The notes below the pieces were generated by a model. That model was given only the letters and a program-made list of their open reading frames with translations, had not been told where the DNA came from and did no database searches. From contig JAUWXE010000008.1 of NCBI GenBank assembly GCA_030616535.1, positions 1-20,160 of the forward strand: DNA of 20,160 bases. Reading direction: 5' to 3'. A program made the position numbers and the translations under genes. This stretch comes from Candidatus Aerophobota bacterium. Its GTDB lineage: Bacteria; Aerophobota; Aerophobia; Aerophobales; AE-B3A. This document shows positions 1 to 7,722 of this stretch, one piece after another (the first letter of the stretch is position 1; each line of letters starts with the position of its first letter).

Positions 1-713
1 GCCAACCGCATAGCAAGTTTTTTAAGTCCGATAGTATTTCCGCCGTACTGGGTATTGGTGCTGAAAACTGTATTGTCTTTTATATCTATGTATATCCTGC
101 GTTTGTCAATATTTTTACTCACTCCATTTTCCAGAATACCTGCACTGTGAACAAATTTGAAAAATTCATGGGAATCCCCGATTTCCTTGAATTCCTCGTA
201 TCCACTTCTATAGAGAATGCCTTCGCTGTGGGCAACATAACCTGAATCAGTTATCTGAACACATGGAATTGAAAACTCAGAGTTTGTGGGGCCCAAACAG
301 AAGAAACAAACATATACCTCTTTTCCGCGCATAATATTTTTCAGGTATTCATGTACTTCTTTAAGCCCTTTCTCTCGATCTATTGCATTAATATGGGCAC
401 CAAGATTCATATCAGGGGGAAGAAGGTACTTGGTTTTATCTTTATCCCTTGCCTGGTCGTTATATCCATCAAAATGGACTGTATGACCTTCAATGGCTAG
501 TTTTTCCTCCTCCCCATTTTCTAATGCCTTGTTTCCAATGTACTGAGCGTCTTCAGCAGAATCGGTGCGGACAAAAACAGAAGCAGGATTACAATGCTCC
601 ACATATTTTGCTATAAAATCAACAAGCTTTGGATTGTCCAACGCCATTAGCTTTTCGTAGCTATCTGCTTTACACTTGTTTTCAAGCAATTTTACACAAC
701 TTTTTCCCTTCAT
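1..713 (-). CDS. pckG: Phosphoenolpyruvate carboxykinase (GTP), N-terminal part, cut by window edge
   Basis: Converts oxaloacetate and GTP to PEP and CO2, the entry step of gluconeogenesis (or the reverse, anaplerotic). I translated the reverse complement from the ATG at 713: 237 codons run open to base 1 without a stop. Recognisable family stretches are EGHTVHFDGY followed by DQARDK (the Arg expected to contact substrate), YVCFFCLGPTNSEFSIP, VQITDSGYVAHSE and, at the edge, QYGGNTIGLKKLAMR, which matches the YGGN/KK substrate-binding region of GTP-type PEPCK. The P-loop and the rest of the nucleotide site lie outside the window. The start overlaps the ribF stop as ATGA, and the only Shine-Dalgarno-like GGAGG is about 17 nt upstream inside ribF, so translation is probably coupled. 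The wording resembles the archaeal/deep-bacterial branch of the family more than the animal one (inference from memory). The family call is firm; completeness cannot be judged. Confidence 0.88.
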   Translation of the reverse strand, partial: MKGKSCVKLLENKCKADSYEKLMALDNPKLVDFIAKYVEHCNPASVFVRTDSAEDAQYIGNKALENGEEEKLAIEGHTVHFDGYNDQARDKDKTKYLLPPDMNLGAHINAIDREKGLKEVHEYLKNIMRGKEVYVCFFCLGPTNSEFSIPCVQITDSGYVAHSEGILYRSGYEEFKEIGDSHEFFKFVHSAGILENGVSKNIDKRRIYIDIKDNTVFSTNTQYGGNTIGLKKLAMRL

Positions 714-1642
714 GAAAGACAGTTGAATCCCTCCAGAATCTTGTCTGCCTCTTTTCTATCTTTCTTTATTCTTTCCGCTAAACGCGAAAAGGAGGCAAAC
801 CTTTCTATTCCTCGAATTTTGTCAACCAACTCAACTTTAATCGTCTCTCCATAAATATCCCCCTTAAATTTTATTATATGCACCTCAATTCCAAAGGAAC
901 TATCACCAAAAGTCGGCTTAGCCCCCACGTTTATCATTGCCTTGTAAAGCTCTTCCTTTAAGGTGAGTTTACCGACATACACTCCCGGAGCAGGTAAAAG
1001 TTTATGGGGGTGAGGTTCCAGGTTGGCGGTGGGATACCCAAGAGCTCGACCTCGTCTCTTCCCCCTCACCACTTTGCCAAGAACTGTAGGATATCGACCC
1101 AGCCATTGGCTCGCTTTTTCTATTTTTCCTTCTTTTAACCACTGACGAATTAAAGAGCTGCTCAGCTTTTTCTTATCTACTTTGAGAAGAGGAATCGTCT
1201 TGAGTTTGTATCCAAACTCATTTTCTGCCTCTTTTAGCCAACTTACGTCTCCCTTTCTATCTTTGCCAAATACGAAATCTTCCCCTACTACTACTTCTTC
1301 AATCTCTAAATTATTACTCAGTTGTTTCATAAAGGAATACGGGGAAAGAGAAGCAAAGCTAGAGGTAAAAGGCAAAATAAATACTAAATCTATACCTAAT
1401 TCGGCAAGAATCTTCTTCTTTTCTTCCCAAGTGGTTAGAAGAGGCAAAGGCTGGTCAGAGAAATACTCCGAAGGATGAGAGGTAAAGCTAATCACACAGC
1501 TTTTTCCTCCTTTGAGCTTTGCGTCTTTAACTAGCTGGGTAAGAATCTCTTGGTGTCCCTTATGAATTCCATCATAAAAACCGACTGTGAGAATAATGTG
1601 CGCCAGTTTTTCCCTGGGGGAAAATTTTCTTTTAACCTCCAT
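710..1642 (-). CDS. ribF: Bifunctional riboflavin kinase / FAD synthetase
   Basis: Makes FMN from riboflavin and then FAD, in the cytoplasm. At 310 aa it has the usual family length. The N-terminal FAD synthetase (nucleotidyltransferase) half shows GFYDGIHKGH at residues 21-30, a variant of the usual GNFDGxHxGH ATP-binding motif, and the SSSLIR motif near 161-166. The C-terminal riboflavin kinase half begins around residue 187 with GKVVRGKRRGRALGYPTANL (189-208), followed by PGVYVGKL and the KPTFG and EVHI segments. The ATG at 1642 follows the truB stop by one base with no good ribosome-binding site, implying coupling to truB; the distance from this start to the HxGH motif is normal. truB-ribF pairing is common in bacteria. 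The local demand for flavins (EtfAB, acyl-CoA dehydrogenase, MetF, RnfC) is suggestive but not evidence of a link. Confidence 0.96.
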   Translation of the reverse strand: MEVKRKFSPREKLAHIILTVGFYDGIHKGHQEILTQLVKDAKLKGGKSCVISFTSHPSEYFSDQPLPLLTTWEEKKKILAELGIDLVFILPFTSSFASLSPYSFMKQLSNNLEIEEVVVGEDFVFGKDRKGDVSWLKEAENEFGYKLKTIPLLKVDKKKLSSSLIRQWLKEGKIEKASQWLGRYPTVLGKVVRGKRRGRALGYPTANLEPHPHKLLPAPGVYVGKLTLKEELYKAMINVGAKPTFGDSSFGIEVHIIKFKGDIYGETIKVELVDKIRGIERFASFSRLAERIKKDRKEADKILEGFNCLS

Positions 1643-1643
1643 C

Positions 1644-2573
1644 TTAAATAAGCACTCTCAAATATTTAAAGCCTATTTTATCTTTACAAAAATGAGATTC
1701 TTCTTGCAGACTTATGGCTACTGCTAGAAGCTCTCCTTCTTGACTGCATAACCGAACCTTATTGCCTTTTCCCAACTCCTGGGGTAAGAAATCCAGATGA
1801 GATAAATATAGAGGCCTGCCCCACTTGACCATCTTCTCCACTCCGGGTTTTACCTTGACCAGGGGTAGGTGAGGTAAAACATCTCTCAAAGAACAAATAA
1901 TTTCTTCCTCTTTCCCATGGTTAACTATTTCCTCTAAATCCTTCAATGTCCTGGCTTGCTTTAAATCAAAAGAACCTACCTTAGTCCGACAAAGCGCAGC
2001 CTGGTAGGCTCCAAAACCAGAAACTTTCCCTACATCGGCACATAAACTCCTAACATAAGTGCCTTTAGAGCAACGTACTTTAAACTGTACTTTAGGATGA
2101 CGATTAGAGATGAAATCCAGTAACTCAAGCTCGTAAATCCAGATTTTCCTTGGTGGACGCTCAACCTCCAGGCCATCTCTGGCTATTTTATAGAGTCTCT
2201 TTCCCTTCCAGTGGACAGCGGAAAGCATAGGAGGAGTCTGAATTATTTTCCCCCTAAAACGAGCAAAAAGCTCCTCCACTTTATCTTTGGACAGAGAAGA
2301 GGCGTCTTTCTCCTCTACTACCTTTCCCTGACCATTAAGACTGGTGGTGGTCATGCCAAAAATTATCTGGCCTTGATAAGTTTTGTCCAGATCCTGTAGG
2401 AAACGGGTCAGTTTGGTAGCCCGGCCTAAGCATATCAAGAGAAGCCCGGTAGCGAGGGGGTCCAGTGTTCCGGTATGTCCTGCCTTCCTTATCTTAAGGA
2501 GCTGCCTTATTCTCTTCACCACGTCATGAGAAGTCGACCCTTTCGGCTTATCTATCAATAATAGTCCATCCAT
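1644..2573 (-). CDS. truB: tRNA pseudouridine-55 synthase
   Basis: Isomerises U55 in the T-loop of tRNAs. The 309-aa protein opens with MDGLLLIDKPKG and carries GHTGTLDPLATGLL, whose Asp38 is the catalytic nucleophile in this family. Other family segments are the KTY-like DKTYQGQIIFGM, the SKGTYVRSL segment, and a C-terminal TruB_C/PUA-like region from about residue 236. The start is fixed by homology to the standard N-terminus; AAGGA lies only about 2 nt before the ATG, with an AGGT further upstream. In many genomes rbfA directly precedes truB; here the 118-bp gap holds only a palindromic element. The gene is followed one base later by ribF. Confidence 0.96.
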   Translation of the reverse strand: MDGLLLIDKPKGSTSHDVVKRIRQLLKIRKAGHTGTLDPLATGLLLICLGRATKLTRFLQDLDKTYQGQIIFGMTTTSLNGQGKVVEEKDASSLSKDKVEELFARFRGKIIQTPPMLSAVHWKGKRLYKIARDGLEVERPPRKIWIYELELLDFISNRHPKVQFKVRCSKGTYVRSLCADVGKVSGFGAYQAALCRTKVGSFDLKQARTLKDLEEIVNHGKEEEIICSLRDVLPHLPLVKVKPGVEKMVKWGRPLYLSHLDFLPQELGKGNKVRLCSQEGELLAVAISLQEESHFCKDKIGFKYLRVLI

Positions 2574-2589
2574 GATCCTTACCTATTGG

Positions 2590-2677
2590 AAAATGGGGAC
2601 GTGATTATTTTTTTCGTAAGGAAAATAACTGCCTTTTTGGCCAGAGCGAACTAGAAAATAATCACGTCCCCTTTTTT
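2590..2677. repeat. Long palindromic element between ylxP and truB (REP/MITE-like)
   Basis: Two perfect 17-bp inverted arms, GGGGACGTGATTATTTT at 2595-2611 and AAAATAATCACGTCCCC at 2655-2671, enclose 43 bp. The pairing extends outward through A-rich/T-rich flanks with one mismatch (2590-2594 against 2672-2676). Inside, GAAAATAA occurs again at 2620-2628 beside TTTTC, giving a second nested hairpin. It fills most of the only sizeable gap in the operon. Arms that start GGGGAC and are AT-rich inside recall the palindromes that accompany REP-associated (IS200-like, RAYT) transposases; that is inference, as no transposase is present. It could also act as an mRNA stem-loop that attenuates or protects the transcript. 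Confidence 0.75.
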
Positions 2678-2691
2678 GCTGGAAGGAATAA

Positions 2692-2973
2692 CTACATTAT
2701 CTCCATCCTGGAATCTATGAGAGAGATCTTTTTATCTTTTTTAATAAAGTCGACAATTTTAGATAAGATACTCTGAGCGAACTTTCCCTCGGTAGTCAAA
2801 AGAGCTATACCCAAACCTGCTCTTTGCCACAGATCCTGATGTCTGATTTCAGAGACAGAGACATTGAAATTATTGCGTATACGGTCAATTAAGCTTTTTA
2901 TGATCCGTCGCTTATTTTTTAAAGAATCACTAAAAAATAACTTAATTTCCAGCTCTAAAATTCCTATGACCAT
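2692..2973 (-). CDS. ylxP: YlxP-like small protein (DUF503)
   Basis: A 93-aa protein starting MVIGILELEIKLFFSDSLKNK, the typical DUF503 opening, with the KNKRRIIKSLIDRIRNNFNVSVSEI block and the later LWQRAGLGIALLTT segment that characterise the family. In Firmicutes ylxP lies between infB and rbfA and has been implicated in ribosome assembly; the biochemical role is not settled. Here it begins 6 nt after the infB stop and is clearly part of the same operon. rbfA, its usual neighbour, is absent. The family call rests on both sequence and position. Confidence 0.9.
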   Translation of the reverse strand: MVIGILELEIKLFFSDSLKNKRRIIKSLIDRIRNNFNVSVSEIRHQDLWQRAGLGIALLTTEGKFAQSILSKIVDFIKKDKKISLIDSRMEIM

Positions 2974-2979
2974 TTTTAC

Positions 2980-4659
2980 TTAACGAACTCTTCTTGCTTC
3001 GTAAACTCTAATCAGATCACCTTTTCTTATCTCGTTAAAACCCTCTACATTTACCCCGCACTCCAGTCCCGTGAGGACCTCACTTACATCTTTATCAAAA
3101 CGTTTAAGACCACTAACCATACCTTCTCCCACCATCTCATCTCCTCGAAAAACTTTGGCTTTGCTTCCCCTAACCACTTTGCCTGCCGTAATGTAAGAAC
3201 CTGCCACAACTCCCACTTTTGGGATTCTAAAAGTATCTCGAACCTCGGCTTCTCCTATCTCTACCTCTTCATACTGAGGTTCTAAAAGACCTTGCATGCT
3301 CTTCTTGATATCATCAATCATTTCATAGATAACCTGATAGGATCTTATGTCTACCCTCTCATCCTTAGCTAAGGTGAGGCTCTCCGAAACTGTCCCTACA
3401 TTGAAACTAATTACTATACCTTTTGAAGCAGCGGCGAGAAGAATATCGGATTTATTCACTTCTCCTATGGCCCCATGAACCATATTTATCTTTACCTCCT
3501 CATCTTCTAAGTTGTTCAAAACATCCGTGAGAGCTCTTAAGGACCCTTGAGTATCTGTCTTTAAGATAGCATTGAGGGCCTTTTTCTCCTTCACCTGCTC
3601 TTGATAAAGACTTTCCAAAGTTATCAACTCTCTTTTGACTAAGCCCTTTTCCCTCTCTTCTTTCTTGGTGGCTTGCGCTAACTGACGTGCCTTTCTCTCA
3701 CTTTCAGCTTTTCTAAATATACCCCCGGGAGTTCCAATGTCGGAAAGCCCCAAAACTCTTACCGGTGTCGAAGGACCCGCTTCTTTTAACTTTTTCCCCT
3801 TCCAATTAATCAAAGCCCTTACCTTCCCAAAACTCGATCCCCCTACCAGAATGTCTCCTATTTTTAGAGTGCCGTTCTGAATCAATAGGGTAGAGCACGG
3901 ACCTTTCTGGCGATCCATTTCCCCCTCAATTACTACCGCCCTGAAATCTCCGTCAGAATCTGAGGCTAGCTCGAGCATTTCTGCTTCCAAAAGGATCATC
4001 TCTAACAGTTCATCTAATCCCTGTTTGGTTAAAGCGGAGACCTCCACACAAATGGTCTTTCCTCCCCATTCTTCGGGAGTTAGATCATATTTATTGAGTT
4101 GTCTTTTGACCCGGTCCGGGTTGGCCTCACTCTTATCTATCTTATTTATAGCAACTACAATAGGAACCTTAGCTGCTCGAGCATGATCGATTGCTTCTAC
4201 TGTTTGAGGCATAACCCCATCATCGGCAGCGATTACCAGAACCGCGATATCAGTGACCTGAGCTCCATGCGCCCGCATAGCTGTAAATGCCTCATGGCCA
4301 GGAGTGTCAATAAAAACTATTTTTTCCCCTTGAAACTCTACCTCTGAAGCTCCGATTTTTTGAGTGATCCCACCTACCTCCTCCTTGGCTACAGATGTCT
4401 GGCGTACAGCATCCAGAAGAGTGGTCTTGCCGTGATCTACATGGCCCAACAGCGTCACTATGGGAGTCCGGAGAAGAAGTTTTTTTGCTTTGGGGGAGGG
4501 TTTTCTCTTCTTTAATATCGATTTCTCTAGCTGTCTAACCTCCTTCGGGGATAGACCGCTCAAGCTGCTTTTAGCTTCGATCCCTAAACTAGTAAGTAAC
4601 TTTAAAAGATTACCGGTAGATAAATTTAACCTTCTAGCTAATTGATAAACCCGCATCAT
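2980..4659 (-). CDS. infB: Translation initiation factor IF-2 (short form)
   Basis: GTPase that places initiator tRNA on the 30S subunit and promotes subunit joining. At 559 aa it is short for a bacterial IF-2. One IF2_N-like helical unit (about 1-50) leads almost straight into the G domain: G1 GHVDHGKT at 72-79, switch-region GGITQKIGA near 96-104, G3 DTPGH at 118-122, G4 NKID at 172-175, G5 SAL near 209. Domains II, III (around GDILVGG and the TDTQGSLRAL block) and the C-terminal fMet-tRNA-binding domain follow and look complete. The long charged linker seen in many relatives is essentially missing. Two adjacent ATGs (4659 and 4656) follow AAGGG; either could be the start. The gap to the nusA stop is 19 nt. 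Confidence 0.97.
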   Translation of the reverse strand: MMRVYQLARRLNLSTGNLLKLLTSLGIEAKSSLSGLSPKEVRQLEKSILKKRKPSPKAKKLLLRTPIVTLLGHVDHGKTTLLDAVRQTSVAKEEVGGITQKIGASEVEFQGEKIVFIDTPGHEAFTAMRAHGAQVTDIAVLVIAADDGVMPQTVEAIDHARAAKVPIVVAINKIDKSEANPDRVKRQLNKYDLTPEEWGGKTICVEVSALTKQGLDELLEMILLEAEMLELASDSDGDFRAVVIEGEMDRQKGPCSTLLIQNGTLKIGDILVGGSSFGKVRALINWKGKKLKEAGPSTPVRVLGLSDIGTPGGIFRKAESERKARQLAQATKKEEREKGLVKRELITLESLYQEQVKEKKALNAILKTDTQGSLRALTDVLNNLEDEEVKINMVHGAIGEVNKSDILLAAASKGIVISFNVGTVSESLTLAKDERVDIRSYQVIYEMIDDIKKSMQGLLEPQYEEVEIGEAEVRDTFRIPKVGVVAGSYITAGKVVRGSKAKVFRGDEMVGEGMVSGLKRFDKDVSEVLTGLECGVNVEGFNEIRKGDLIRVYEARRVR

Positions 4660-4678
4660 TTTCTTTGACCCTTAAGAT

Positions 4679-5905
4679 CTATTGGCTAATTTCCTTAGCT
4701 TTGTTAAAAATTTTCTCGGCTAGCTTAGGTCCGATTCCTGAGACCCTGCATAATCCCTCAATTCCCCCTCTAATAATATCTTTGTGGGTTAGAAAACCAG
4801 CCTGTTTTAAGGAGATCAAGATCTTCTCACCTACACCAGCAAGTTCTTTCAGAAGGGCTGATTCTTCCTCTATCTGGCCCACAGACCGAATGTCAATTTG
4901 CCATCCTGTTAATTTAGCTGCTAGTTTCACATTTTCTCCATGGCTCCCGATGGCCAGGGAAAGTTGATCGTCAGCAACGATAACCTTTGCTTCCTTATTG
5001 GCCTCGTCAAGCTTAACTTGCTTAACTTCCGCTGGTTTAAGAGAATTCTTTATAAAAACAGAGAGATCCTCACTGTACCTTATTATATCAACCCTCTCTC
5101 CCTCTAGTTCTCGCAGGATAGCCTTAATCCGAGAACCTCGCAAGCCTACGCAGGCTCCCACTGCGTCCACCTTCTTGTCCCCCGACTCTACAACCACCTT
5201 AGCTCTTCTTCCCGCATCTCGCCTTATCTGTCTAATTTTAACGATTCCCTCCTCTACTTCTGGCACTTCCAACTCGAAAAGTCCCCTCAGAAAATTGGGG
5301 TGGGTCTGAGAAAGAATAATACGAGGGCCTTTAGGCTCACGGGTGACCCTCAGGATATAGGCCCTAACCCGCTCGCCCTGTCGGTATTCTCCGTTTAGCA
5401 ACTGTTCTCTTTCAGGGAGAATCCCTTCCGTCTTACCCAGATCAATGAGAATAAAGCGATCAGCTCTATACCTCACGGTCCCGCTAATTATTTCTCCTTC
5501 CCGCTTCTTAAATTCTTCATAGATGATATCTTTCTCCATCTCCACGATCTGCTGCATCATTACGTACTTGCCGGTACTGGCAGCAATTCTACTAAAATGG
5601 AAAGGATTAACCTCTATTTCCACCTGGTCTCCCAATTTCGCCGTGTCACTGATTTTCTGAGCTTCTTCCAGAGAAATTTCTATTCCAGAATTGGTCACCT
5701 TTTCTACTACCTCTTTGTCTACCAGAACCTGAACTTTTCCTTTTCCCTCGTCCAGAATCACTCTCAAGTTTCGAGGTGATTGATTATATTTTTTCTTATA
5801 AGCCGAGGTTAAAGCCTCTTTAACACCCTCTAAAAGGATCTCGGACGAAAGACCCTTTTCTCTTCCTACACGTTCTAAAAGAAAGAAGAATTCACTACTT
5901 TGCAT
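4679..5905 (-). CDS. nusA: Transcription termination/antitermination factor NusA
   Basis: Binds RNA polymerase and nascent RNA to modulate pausing, termination and antitermination. Domain order in the 408-aa protein: NusA N-terminal domain (about 1-130), S1 (about 136-200, with SGTVRYRADRFILIDLGKTEG in its first strand region), KH1 (about 203-280, GLRGSRI at 254-260), KH2 (about 283-345, SHGENVKLA near 321-329), and a C-terminal helix-hairpin-helix pair (about 350-405, with LAGVGEKIL and VSGIGPKLAEKI). It ends without the acidic repeats found in E. coli NusA. The start overlaps the end of proS by 11 nt. rimP, which normally precedes nusA, is absent. Confidence 0.96.
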   Translation of the reverse strand: MQSSEFFFLLERVGREKGLSSEILLEGVKEALTSAYKKKYNQSPRNLRVILDEGKGKVQVLVDKEVVEKVTNSGIEISLEEAQKISDTAKLGDQVEIEVNPFHFSRIAASTGKYVMMQQIVEMEKDIIYEEFKKREGEIISGTVRYRADRFILIDLGKTEGILPEREQLLNGEYRQGERVRAYILRVTREPKGPRIILSQTHPNFLRGLFELEVPEVEEGIVKIRQIRRDAGRRAKVVVESGDKKVDAVGACVGLRGSRIKAILRELEGERVDIIRYSEDLSVFIKNSLKPAEVKQVKLDEANKEAKVIVADDQLSLAIGSHGENVKLAAKLTGWQIDIRSVGQIEEESALLKELAGVGEKILISLKQAGFLTHKDIIRGGIEGLCRVSGIGPKLAEKIFNKAKEISQ

Positions 5906-7592
5906 CTTGGGTCAACTCTTTCATTCGCTGGGAAATCATATTTTTTCTGACTTTCTCAATCTTTGCCTCTCGACGGGTTTTAATTTCGATCCTATCTTCT
6001 TTTAAAAAGGTGTCACCCACAATGACTTTAAAGGGAATACCAACAAGATCTGCATCATTAAATTTTACTCCAGCGCTTAAGTCCCGATCATCCCATAATG
6101 TTTCTACTCCATGATCTTTTAGATCCTGATAAATATCCTCCGCTACCTTAAGTGTTTTCTCCGAGGTTGGTATTACTATGGCTTGAAAGGGGGTAATCTC
6201 TGGGGGCCAAATGACACCCTGTGAATCATGGTTTTGTTCTATTATGGCGGCAAGAAGCCTGCTTACCCCAATTCCATAGCAACCCATAACAAAATAATCT
6301 TCCTCTCCCTTTTCATTTAAAAAGGTAGCTTTAAGAGACCGACTGTAGACTTCTCCCAGTTGGAAAAGATGACCTATCTCAATTCCCCTCCTTACCTCCA
6401 TCCGACTCTTACAGAACGGACACATATCCCCGGAGAGAGGAAACCCTATGTCTCCAATTATGGTCGGCTGAAAATCCCTGCCGGCATTGACGTTTAACAA
6501 ATGCGTGTCCTTGCGGTTAGCTCCCGCAACTAAATTCTGGCTTCTCATTACTGTATTGTCTGCAATTAGTCGGTATTTGTCAAGTCCGACTGGTCCAGTA
6601 AATCCTGGTTCTACTCCAATTTCCTCTTTGATCAAATTGTTCCCGGCTATTTCAAGCTTTTTTACCTTTAAGAGAGTTTTTAGCTTTGCCTCATTTATCT
6701 GGTGATCACCTCTAATTAAGACAGCTATCAAACCTTTCTCGGTCTGATAAAAAATGGTCTTTAAAATGTCCCTGGGTCTACAATGAAGAAATTGACTTAC
6801 TTCTTGGACGGTCCTGGCATTGGGCGTGGAGACTTCCTTCATAGCTTTGAGTTCATTTTGAGCTTCCTCTAGTGGCTCATATTCAGCTTTTTCAAGTTTT
6901 GCCGTGTACCCACAGTGCTTGCACACCACAATTTTATCTTCACCCGAGCTAGCCAGAGCAATGAACTCCTCGGAGACTTTACCTCCTATAGGACCGGTAT
7001 CAGCCTCTACCACTTTGTAATTCAATCCACAGCGAGAAAAAATTCTTTCGTAGACTCCTTTCATCTTCTGGTAAACTGAGATTAATTCTTCTTTATTTCG
7101 ACAGAAGCTATAGGCATCCTTCATCAAGAACTCCCTTGCTCGAATGACTCCACCCCGTGGCCTTAGCTCATCTCTAAATTTCGTCTGAATCTGATAAAGT
7201 GTTAAAGGAAGTCTTTTATAAGAACTTATCTCTTCTTTCACCAACTGAGTTATTATCTCCTCATGGGTGGGTCCTAAAGCAAAATCTGCGCCTTTTCTAT
7301 CCTGAAAGCGAACAAGCTCTTTTCCGTAATTTCTCCACCTTCCGCTCTTTTTCCACAGATGGGCTGGTTGAAGAAAAGGAAGGAGCAACCGTTGTGCTCC
7401 AATGTGATCCATTTCATCCTCAATAACAGAGCTAATTTTAGCCAAAACTCTGTATCCTAAAGGAAGATAGGAATATATGCCAGCGGCAAATTTCTTTATC
7501 AAACCTGCTCTAAGCATCAATTTATGGCTCGAATACTCCGCCTCCTTGGAGGACTCCTTAGAGGTAGAAAACAAATATTGAGAGAGTCTCAT
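5895..7592 (-). CDS. proS: Prolyl-tRNA synthetase, bacterial type with INS editing domain
   Basis: Charges tRNA-Pro with proline. The 565 aa match the bacterial ProS length. Class II signatures are visible: the ALGPTHEE segment at 105-112, motif 2 within KFRDELRPRGGVIRAREF (about 138-155), and motif 3 GCYGIGVSRLLAA near 440-450. A roughly 180-residue INS (trans-editing-type) domain sits between motifs 2 and 3, with RGDHQINEAKL and GDIGF. CxxC pairs occur at VVCKHCGY and DMCPFCKS; similar pairs occur in other ProS of this type. The C-terminal anticodon-binding domain starts near ITPFQAIVIP. AGGGG lies 6 nt before the ATG at 7592. It is the first gene of the operon and has its own promoter just after endoQ. 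polC and rimP, which often separate proS from nusA, are missing. Confidence 0.96.
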   Translation of the reverse strand: MRLSQYLFSTSKESSKEAEYSSHKLMLRAGLIKKFAAGIYSYLPLGYRVLAKISSVIEDEMDHIGAQRLLLPFLQPAHLWKKSGRWRNYGKELVRFQDRKGADFALGPTHEEIITQLVKEEISSYKRLPLTLYQIQTKFRDELRPRGGVIRAREFLMKDAYSFCRNKEELISVYQKMKGVYERIFSRCGLNYKVVEADTGPIGGKVSEEFIALASSGEDKIVVCKHCGYTAKLEKAEYEPLEEAQNELKAMKEVSTPNARTVQEVSQFLHCRPRDILKTIFYQTEKGLIAVLIRGDHQINEAKLKTLLKVKKLEIAGNNLIKEEIGVEPGFTGPVGLDKYRLIADNTVMRSQNLVAGANRKDTHLLNVNAGRDFQPTIIGDIGFPLSGDMCPFCKSRMEVRRGIEIGHLFQLGEVYSRSLKATFLNEKGEEDYFVMGCYGIGVSRLLAAIIEQNHDSQGVIWPPEITPFQAIVIPTSEKTLKVAEDIYQDLKDHGVETLWDDRDLSAGVKFNDADLVGIPFKVIVGDTFLKEDRIEIKTRREAKIEKVRKNMISQRMKELTQDAK

Positions 7593-7660
7593 TCATTACC
7601 CCTTTTGATGAAACTAAAAAAATTGGCAGAAAATAAAGCACCTCCCTCTTGATTGACAGT

Positions 7661-7676
7661 TTAAAGACTTCTTTAA
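7661..7676 (-). promoter_or_regulatory. Short dyad at the predicted transcription start of proS
   Basis: TTAAAGA and TCTTTAA form a 14-of-16 palindrome directly downstream of the predicted -10 box, so the operon's transcript would begin in or beside it. It could be an operator or a small 5' stem-loop. The leader of about 84 nt is too short for a T-box. Only the symmetry is observed. Confidence 0.4.
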
Positions 7677-7682
7677 CCCTTC

Positions 7683-7710
7683 ATAATACGTAACTAAAGA
7701 GGAATGTCAA
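7683..7710 (-). promoter_or_regulatory. Sigma70-like promoter of the proS-nusA-infB operon
   Basis: On the minus strand TTGACA (7710-7705), a 16-bp spacer and TATTAT (7688-7683). It lies 12 bp past the endoQ stop and about 90 bp before the proS start. No terminator is visible between endoQ and this promoter, so read-through from the upstream operon is possible. Confidence 0.7.
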
Positions 7711-7722
7711 GAAATCGAATCA

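Noticed and set aside
2590..2677. Rho-independent terminator after ylxP
   Set aside because: The loop is 43 nt, the stem is AT-rich inside, and truB/ribF downstream have no separate promoter that I can see, so full termination is unlikely.
2574..2691. Remnant of rbfA between ylxP and truB
   Set aside because: The 118 bp are almost wholly taken up by the palindromic element; no reading frame resembling RbfA could be seen.
7593..7680. T-box or other aminoacyl-tRNA riboswitch in the proS leader
   Set aside because: The leader is under 90 nt with no T-box-like AGGGUGGNACCGCG motif or antiterminator structure.
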